From Intrasporangium_A sp039812505 (lineage in GTDB: Bacteria; Actinomycetota; Actinomycetes; Actinomycetales; Dermatophilaceae), in NCBI RefSeq assembly GCF_039812505.1, contig NZ_JBDIAQ010000114.1:1-11414 (forward strand): DNA of 11,414 nt, read 5' to 3'. Positions 7,154 through 11,414 of the stretch are shown in pieces. The notes below the pieces were generated by a model, which was not told the origin of the DNA, searched no databases, and worked only from the letters and a program-made list of their open reading frames with translations. The position numbers were made by a program, and so were the translations under genes. How positions within the stretch are numbered: position 1 is the first letter of the stretch; each line of letters begins with the position of its first letter.

Positions 7154-7975
7154 TCAGGTCGGGACATCCTCCAGGTCACCTGCACGGGCGCCGGTGATGA
7201 GCGCCACGATCTCGTCACCGTTGGTCTGCACGGTGCGCCGCCCGGCGACGCAGCGCCCAGCGCGCATGATCCAGACCGCGTCGCTCAGCTTGAGGACCTG
7301 GGCGAAGTTGTGGCTGATCAGGATGATCGCATGACCCTCGTTCCGGAGCCGTATGATGAGCTCTTCGACGCGTGCGGTCTCCTGCACGCCGAGCGCCGCC
7401 GTGGGCTCGTCCATGATGATCAGTTTCGAGGTGAATCCGGCCGCGCGACAGATGGATACGGCCTGACGTTGCCCACCGCTGAGCCGTCGGACGCGAGAGC
7501 CGACAGCCGGAACGTTGACCGCGAGGCTCGACACCATCCGGGCCGCCTCCTTGCGCATCGTGCCGCGGTCGAGGAACTTGAACGGGCCGAAGCCGCGGAC
7601 GACCTCGCGGTTGAGGAAGAGGTTCTGCCAGACCGTGAGGTCCTCGACCAGGGCGAGGTTCTGATGGACGGTCTCGATGCCGGCCTCACGGGCGTCCTCG
7701 GGCGAGTGGAAGTGGATCCTCTCGCCGTCGAAGCTGATGGTGCCTGCGTCGGGCCGGTGGATGCCGCTGACGCACCGGATGAGGGTTGACTTGCCGGCAC
7801 CGTTGTCACCGACGATGGCGGTGACCTCGCCCCGGCGAGCGTGCATGGTGACATCACGCAGGGCGCGGACCTGGCCGAAAGAGAGGGACACGTCGCGCAC
7901 ATCGAGGAGTGCGTCGTCCGGGACGTCGTAGTGCAGCGGAACGGTTGACGTTGGGGTCGTGGTCTCTTCGTTCAT
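7154..7975 (-). CDS. Sugar ABC transporter ATP-binding protein, single-domain FrcA-like
   Basis: This 273-aa cytoplasmic ATPase powers the CUT2-type sugar importer. It contains one complete nucleotide-binding domain. Walker A is GDNGAGKST (56-64), the Q-loop glutamine is Q105 (TVHQNLALVEDLTVWQNLFL region), the signature is LSGGQ (165-169), Walker B is LIIMDEP (185-191), and the H-loop histidine is H222. Most CUT2 transporters use a fused two-domain ATPase of about 500 aa (RbsA, XylG). The single-domain form is characteristic of the FrcA branch, so a homodimer is expected. The ATG overlaps the stop of the permease gene by 4 nt (ATGA), giving tight coupling. The sequence after H222 is short, with no second domain and no frameshifted remnant in the following gap. 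Confidence 0.93.
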   Translation of the reverse strand: MNEETTTPTSTVPLHYDVPDDALLDVRDVSLSFGQVRALRDVTMHARRGEVTAIVGDNGAGKSTLIRCVSGIHRPDAGTISFDGERIHFHSPEDAREAGIETVHQNLALVEDLTVWQNLFLNREVVRGFGPFKFLDRGTMRKEAARMVSSLAVNVPAVGSRVRRLSGGQRQAVSICRAAGFTSKLIIMDEPTAALGVQETARVEELIIRLRNEGHAIILISHNFAQVLKLSDAVWIMRAGRCVAGRRTVQTNGDEIVALITGARAGDLEDVPT

Positions 7976-8937
7976 TTCTGGAACCTCGTGAGGAAGGCGG
8001 CAAGGATGACGACGATGCCCACCGCCAGGGGTTGGTAGAACTGCGAGACGCCCAGCAGCGTCAGGCCGTTGACGAGCGCCGTCAGCAGCAGGGCACCGAT
8101 CACCGGGCCGATGATGGTCGCGCGACCGCCGAACAGACTGACCCCACCGAGCACGACCGCGGCGACAGAGTTGAGCAGGAAGGCAGTGTTCGCCGCTGGT
8201 TCAGCCGCGCCGACCCGCGCAACCAGGAGCACGGCGGCGACCCCGGCAAGGAGGCCAGAGATCACGTAGACGATCGTCTTCACGCGCTCGGTGCGCACCC
8301 CGGTCGCGTTCGCTGCCTCCACGTTGCCGCCGGTTGCGAGCACGTGCGTGCCGAACCGGGTGTGGAACAGCACCACGTGGGCGATGACCGCGATGACCAA
8401 GGCAATGATCACGCTGTAGCCGATGATCCCGACCGCACCGGTAGAAAGCTTGAGCAGTGGAGCGCTGATGATCGTTGCCGGCTTGCCGTCCGAGAGGATC
8501 AGGGCCAGCCCCGAGGCCGCCGAGAGCGTCGCCAGGGTGACGATGAAGTCGGTGATCTTGCCGCGAGCGATGAGCAGCCCGTTGGCCCACCCGACGAGCG
8601 CACCGGCGATGATCGCGGCGATGATGGCAAGCGGCAGACCCAGTCCACCGACGAACACCATGCCGAAGACGACCGCGGACAGGGTCATGATCGAGGCGAT
8701 CGACAGGTCGATGCCTGCGGTCGCGACGACGAAGGTCTGCCCGATGGTGAGCACGATCAGGATGGCCGCAGCGACGAGCATCGAACGGATGTTGCCGGCG
8801 GACAGGAAGGTCGAGTTGAGCGACTGGAAGACGATGACCAGGACGATCAGGCCGACGAGCGCGGCCCAGTCGGCCCACTTGGACAGGTCACGAAAAGCTG
8901 CCATCCTGCTCGGGGCAGCAGTGGGTGCGGTCGTCAT
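7972..8937 (-). CDS. Sugar ABC transporter permease, RbsC/FrcC family
   Basis: The 321-aa product is a multi-spanning inner-membrane permease of the RbsC/FrcC family, with about eight to ten hydrophobic segments from residue 26 to 316. Family landmarks are GIDLSIASIM (75-84), the cytoplasmic coupling region TGGNVEAANATGV (202-214) and NSVAAVVLGGVSLFGG (256-271). The length is usual for the family, and one permease would form a homodimer. It starts 10 nt after the binding-protein stop and overlaps the ATPase start by 4 nt, placing it second in the operon. It is predicted to pass a pentose or hexose delivered by the neighbouring lipoprotein. Confidence 0.94.
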   Translation of the reverse strand: MTTAPTAAPSRMAAFRDLSKWADWAALVGLIVLVIVFQSLNSTFLSAGNIRSMLVAAAILIVLTIGQTFVVATAGIDLSIASIMTLSAVVFGMVFVGGLGLPLAIIAAIIAGALVGWANGLLIARGKITDFIVTLATLSAASGLALILSDGKPATIISAPLLKLSTGAVGIIGYSVIIALVIAVIAHVVLFHTRFGTHVLATGGNVEAANATGVRTERVKTIVYVISGLLAGVAAVLLVARVGAAEPAANTAFLLNSVAAVVLGGVSLFGGRATIIGPVIGALLLTALVNGLTLLGVSQFYQPLAVGIVVILAAFLTRFQK

Positions 8938-8947
8938 GGGCGTCCCG

Positions 8948-9994
8948 TCACTTCAAGAGGGCTTGGAACGGGTCGTCGTATGACTCGCCGGGCTTGGGAG
9001 CCGCACTGAGCGCCTTGTCGACGTTGTCCTTGGTGACGACCTGGACGGGCGCCTTCACGGACTCGGGCAGGGTCTTGCCCCCGATGGCCGCCTGGCAGGC
9101 CTCCACACCCATCATGCCGATGACGTAGGGATACTGAGCGACCGTCGCGTTGAGGTCTCCAGCCTTGATGGCCTCGAAAGCGTCCTTGTTCCCGTCCACG
9201 CTGATCACCTTGATCTGCCCAGTCTTACCGGAATTCGCGACGGCACGAGCAACGCCCAGACCCATGTCGTCGTTGGCGACGAAGAAGCCCTTCAAGTCCG
9301 GCTTGGCGCGCATGATGTCCGACGCCTTGGTCAGCGCCTGCTGACGGTCCCAGTCCGCTGCGACCGTCTGGACGACCTTGATGTTGCCCGGAATGCCCTT
9401 CTGGAAGCCTTCGAGTCTGGCACCGCTCGTGACGTCACCAGCAATGCCGCCGACCAGGGCGACGTCTCCGCCGCTGGGCAGAAGCGCCCCCATCTCCTTG
9501 CCGGCCATGGTGCCCGCCTCCACGTTGTCGGTGCCGATGTAGGTCGCGATCTTCGCGCCCGCAGCTTGCGCGGCGGCCTTGTCGATCGGGAGGTCGATGT
9601 TCACGATCGGCACGTTCTTGGCAGAGATCTGCGCGACGCCCTGAATGAGGTTCGTGCCGGTGATCGGGTTAATGATGAAGCACCCGTAGTCCTGCCCCGC
9701 GAGGCTGGTTAGCTTGTCCGCCTGACCACTCGTGTCCGTGACCGAGGTCGCAGCCTGGACCGTGACGCTGGCGGACGCCGACTTGGCCTGCGCGTTGATC
9801 CCGGCCTCCATGGTCTGGAAGAACGGGTTGTCGAGGCCTTTGATGACGGCGGCGATCTTCGCGTTGGTGGTGCCCGGGGTCGCGCCCGTGGATCCGGCAC
9901 TCGGCGAGGAACCGCCTCCGCAGGCAGCCAGACCGGCAACAAGAACGCCGGCACCCAAGACGAACGCGAGACGAGGGGTGTGGGTGTGTGTCAT
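8948..9994 (-). CDS. Sugar-binding lipoprotein of the ABC importer (RbsB/FrcB-type)
   Basis: The 348-aa product is the extracytoplasmic solute receptor. The N-terminus is a lipoprotein signal with lipobox LAAC and lipidation at C25, followed by a Gly/Ser-rich tether (26-44). The mature part is a periplasmic-binding-protein type 1 fold. It has LDNPFFQTMEAG (54-65), TDNVEAGTMAG (155-165), ANDDMGLGVARAV (240-252) and VDGNKDAFEAI (266-276), then ATVAQYP (283-289). These match ribose/allose/fructose receptors. Sugar identity is not certain. An in-frame ATG 81 nt upstream would bury the signal behind 27 charged residues, so the start at MTHTHT was chosen; AGAGAGG lies before it. It is first in the operon and is divergent from the ROK regulator. 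Confidence 0.93.
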   Translation of the reverse strand: MTHTHTPRLAFVLGAGVLVAGLAACGGGSSPSAGSTGATPGTTNAKIAAVIKGLDNPFFQTMEAGINAQAKSASASVTVQAATSVTDTSGQADKLTSLAGQDYGCFIINPITGTNLIQGVAQISAKNVPIVNIDLPIDKAAAQAAGAKIATYIGTDNVEAGTMAGKEMGALLPSGGDVALVGGIAGDVTSGARLEGFQKGIPGNIKVVQTVAADWDRQQALTKASDIMRAKPDLKGFFVANDDMGLGVARAVANSGKTGQIKVISVDGNKDAFEAIKAGDLNATVAQYPYVIGMMGVEACQAAIGGKTLPESVKAPVQVVTKDNVDKALSAAPKPGESYDDPFQALLK

Positions 9995-10045
9995 GTGGGC
10001 CTCTCTTGGTTTGGAGAGCCGGACCGCCCTGTCCGACTTCCGCCA

Positions 10046-10075
10046 AGTGAACCTCATGTTTCTGCTAGGTGTCAA
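10046..10075 (-). promoter_or_regulatory. Candidate promoter of the sugar operon
   Basis: A perfect -35 TTGACA lies on the minus strand at 10075-10070. An 18-nt spacer leads to TTCACT (10051-10046), which fits the -10 only loosely (3 of 6). It is about 50 nt from the binding-protein start and overlaps a putative operator. Only the -35 is convincing. Confidence 0.4.
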
Positions 10076-10096
10076 GCAAAACCACGTCAGCGCTTG
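10073..10096. promoter_or_regulatory. Inverted repeat CAAGC-N14-GCTTG, candidate ROK operator
   Basis: Arms CAAGC (10073-10077) and GCTTG (10092-10096) lie between the divergent sugar operon and ROK gene. The left arm overlaps the operon's TTGACA, and the right arm abuts the ROK -10. A dimeric repressor bound there could cover both promoters. Short arms make this tentative. Confidence 0.3.
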
Positions 10097-10097
10097 T

Positions 10098-10103
10098 TAG
10101 AAT
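10098..10103 (+). promoter_or_regulatory. Candidate -10 element of the ROK gene
   Basis: TAGAAT differs from TATAAT at one base and lies 50 nt before the ROK start. No good -35 is found 17-19 nt upstream (AGCAAA-like sequence), so it may need an activator or be weak. An AGGAGG just after it (10105-10110) has no in-frame start nearby. Confidence 0.4.
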
Positions 10104-10153
10104 CAGGAGGCAGCCCACACCAGGGCACTCGGCTCGGCGAGGAGGCGACCGTG

Positions 10154-11341
10154 ATGGATGGATGGGACCGTCCGGGCAGCCCCGGGCATGTGCTTACCCT
10201 CATCCGCACCCACGGAGAGCTCACACGCGCGGACCTTGTGGAACGAACAGGCCTGTCGCGAGCTACCGTCGGACTTCGGCTGGATGCCCTGCAACGAGCA
10301 GGCCTGATCACACCAACCGAGATGGCCGCGACGACGAGGGGTCGACCACCCATCCGTTTCAGGTTCCGTTATGAGGATGGAGTCCTGCTGATCGGAGACG
10401 GCGGGGCGACTGGAGTCCGTGCCGCAGTCACGGACCTAGACGGGACGGTATTGGCACAGTCGCGGATCTCGATGGACATCACCACCGGACCGAAACGATG
10501 GCTGACCAGCCTACTGGTACGGCTCACAACCATGCTCAGTGAACTCGGCGCGGGCCCTACACGGGTCCTGGGTGTAGGAGTGGGGCTGCCGGGTCCTGTA
10601 GACAGTGCTGCTGGGATGGTCATCAGTCCACCGATCATGAGTGGCTGGGACCGCGTCCCGATACGCCCATACGTCACTGAACACTTCGCCTGCCCTGTCA
10701 TCGTCGAAAATGACGCCAATGCAATGACGATTGGCGAGCATCGGCTCGCTCACCCCAAAGTCAGGTCTATGGTCATGCTGAAGCTCGGAACAGGTATCGG
10801 TGCCGGCCTCATCACGGGTGGCTCAATCTTCCGCGGCGCCGACGGAGCCGCCGGCGATATTGGGCACATACAGGTCTTCGTCCCCGGGAAAGGAGAGCCA
10901 CCGGAATGCCGATGTGGGAACCATGGATGTACCGAAGCGTATGCCGGTGGGTGGGCCATAGTGCGCGACCTACGCGCTAGTGGACTCCAGGTCGCGTCCG
11001 TACCGGACGTGGTCCGGCTGGTCCGAGGCGGCAACGCGATGGCAACCCGTCTCGTCAGGGATGCCGGACGCATAATCGGCATCGCCCTGTCCGACGCAGT
11101 CAGCCTCCTCAACCCAGAGGTCGTGGTGCTTGGGGGCGAGCTGTCCGCAGCGGAGAGCCACCTGTTCGCGGGTGTGCGAGAGTCCGTTTACGCACGATCC
11201 CTCCCACTGGCGACTCGACATCTTCAGATCATCCCTGCAGAACAAGGGGAACTCGCTGGTGTCAGCGGGCTCGTCACGGCGCTGTGCGACCACCTGTTCG
11301 CGCCACGGCGTATAGACGCACTCGTTGCGCGTGCGAATTGA
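10154..11341 (+). CDS. ROK-family transcriptional regulator (NagC/Mlc/XylR-type), likely regulator of the sugar operon
   Basis: The 395-aa product has an N-terminal winged HTH (about 12-52; TRADLVERTGLSRATVG) followed by an RGRPP hinge (62-66). A complete ROK sugar-kinase-like domain follows. It retains the phosphate loop DGGAT (82-86, DxGxT), ENDANA (185-190), LGTGIGAG (211-218) and the zinc site H238, C252, C254, C259 (GH-x13-CxCGxxGCxE). It probably senses an intracellular sugar or sugar phosphate and represses the divergent transporter operon. This is usual for ROK regulators, but the effector is not shown. The ATG is 8 nt after GAGGAGG (10139-10145); an in-frame GTG at 10151 is also possible. 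The gene uses more A/T-ending codons than the operon it faces, hinting at separate ancestry. Kinase activity is possible but not usual for HTH-bearing members. Confidence 0.94.
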   Translation: MDGWDRPGSPGHVLTLIRTHGELTRADLVERTGLSRATVGLRLDALQRAGLITPTEMAATTRGRPPIRFRFRYEDGVLLIGDGGATGVRAAVTDLDGTVLAQSRISMDITTGPKRWLTSLLVRLTTMLSELGAGPTRVLGVGVGLPGPVDSAAGMVISPPIMSGWDRVPIRPYVTEHFACPVIVENDANAMTIGEHRLAHPKVRSMVMLKLGTGIGAGLITGGSIFRGADGAAGDIGHIQVFVPGKGEPPECRCGNHGCTEAYAGGWAIVRDLRASGLQVASVPDVVRLVRGGNAMATRLVRDAGRIIGIALSDAVSLLNPEVVVLGGELSAAESHLFAGVRESVYARSLPLATRHLQIIPAEQGELAGVSGLVTALCDHLFAPRRIDALVARAN

Positions 11342-11414
11342 CCCTCGTCATGGTTTTCTCGTGGGTGGCGCCACGTGCCATCAGTCTGCCAATGAACTCG
11401 ACGGCGTGTATGAC
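11342..11414. other. 3' flank of the ROK gene, no supported gene
   Basis: This final 73-nt stretch contains the 10-bp palindrome GTGGCGCCAC but no clear stem-loop terminator. No ORF here can be supported because the window ends. Confidence 0.4.

Noticed and set aside
9995..10075. Longer N-terminus for the sugar-binding protein
   Set aside because: It would place 27 charged residues ahead of the lipoprotein signal peptide and would cover the promoter region.
11274..11414. Minus-strand open frame entering from the right edge and overlapping the ROK 3' end
   Set aside because: About 45 codons with no recognisable motif; it overlaps a well-supported gene and could be chance openness.
1..11414. 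CRISPR array, tRNA/rRNA genes, insertion sequences or prophage attachment sites
   Set aside because: No regularly spaced repeats, cloverleaf, transposase or integrase motif, or flanking duplication was seen on either strand.

Overview
The window is high-GC actinobacterial DNA. The supporting evidence is G/C-rich third codon positions, GTG/ATG starts behind purine-rich ribosome sites, a lipobox solute-binding protein, terminator-like GC hairpins without U tracts, and an actinobacterial-type secreted protein. No rRNA, tRNA, CRISPR array or insertion sequence was seen. The genus cannot be named from this sequence.

Region 1 (about 1-4900) looks like a defence or DNA-modification locus. On the minus strand, a 641-aa protein is followed after 2 nt by hsdM, a canonical type I N6-adenine methyltransferase that runs off the left edge. 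The 641-aa protein has an N-terminal helix-turn-helix, a methyltransferase-like core whose catalytic motifs have decayed, and a C-terminal stretch resembling half of an HsdS specificity subunit. No HsdR or ordinary HsdS is inside the window; they could lie to the left. Transcribed divergently is a 497-aa coiled-coil protein with a PD-(D/E)XK-like core in which the usual ExK lysine is replaced by histidine. It ends at two strong tandem hairpins. The 178-bp divergent gap holds two short palindromes that could be operators.

Region 2 (about 4968-5456) holds one small secreted or membrane-anchored protein with a Pro/Thr-rich linker and a two-cysteine C-terminal domain. It converges on the sugar operon.

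Region 3 (5457-11341) is a sugar uptake and catabolism locus. On the minus strand, in transcription order, it encodes a lipoprotein sugar-binding protein, a permease, a single-domain ABC ATPase, a TIM-barrel ketose 3-epimerase-type enzyme and a P-loop sugar/nucleoside-type kinase. Two junctions have 4-nt ATGA overlaps (permease/ATPase and epimerase/kinase), and one has a 10-nt gap. A 123-nt gap before the epimerase contains a possible internal promoter. A ROK-family regulator is transcribed divergently and probably controls the operon. The combination resembles the FrcBCA-plus-kinase fructose transporter layout with an added DTE/DPE-type epimerase. A working model is that a ketohexose (perhaps a rare one such as allulose or tagatose) is imported, epimerised and phosphorylated. 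The substrate is inferred, not shown.
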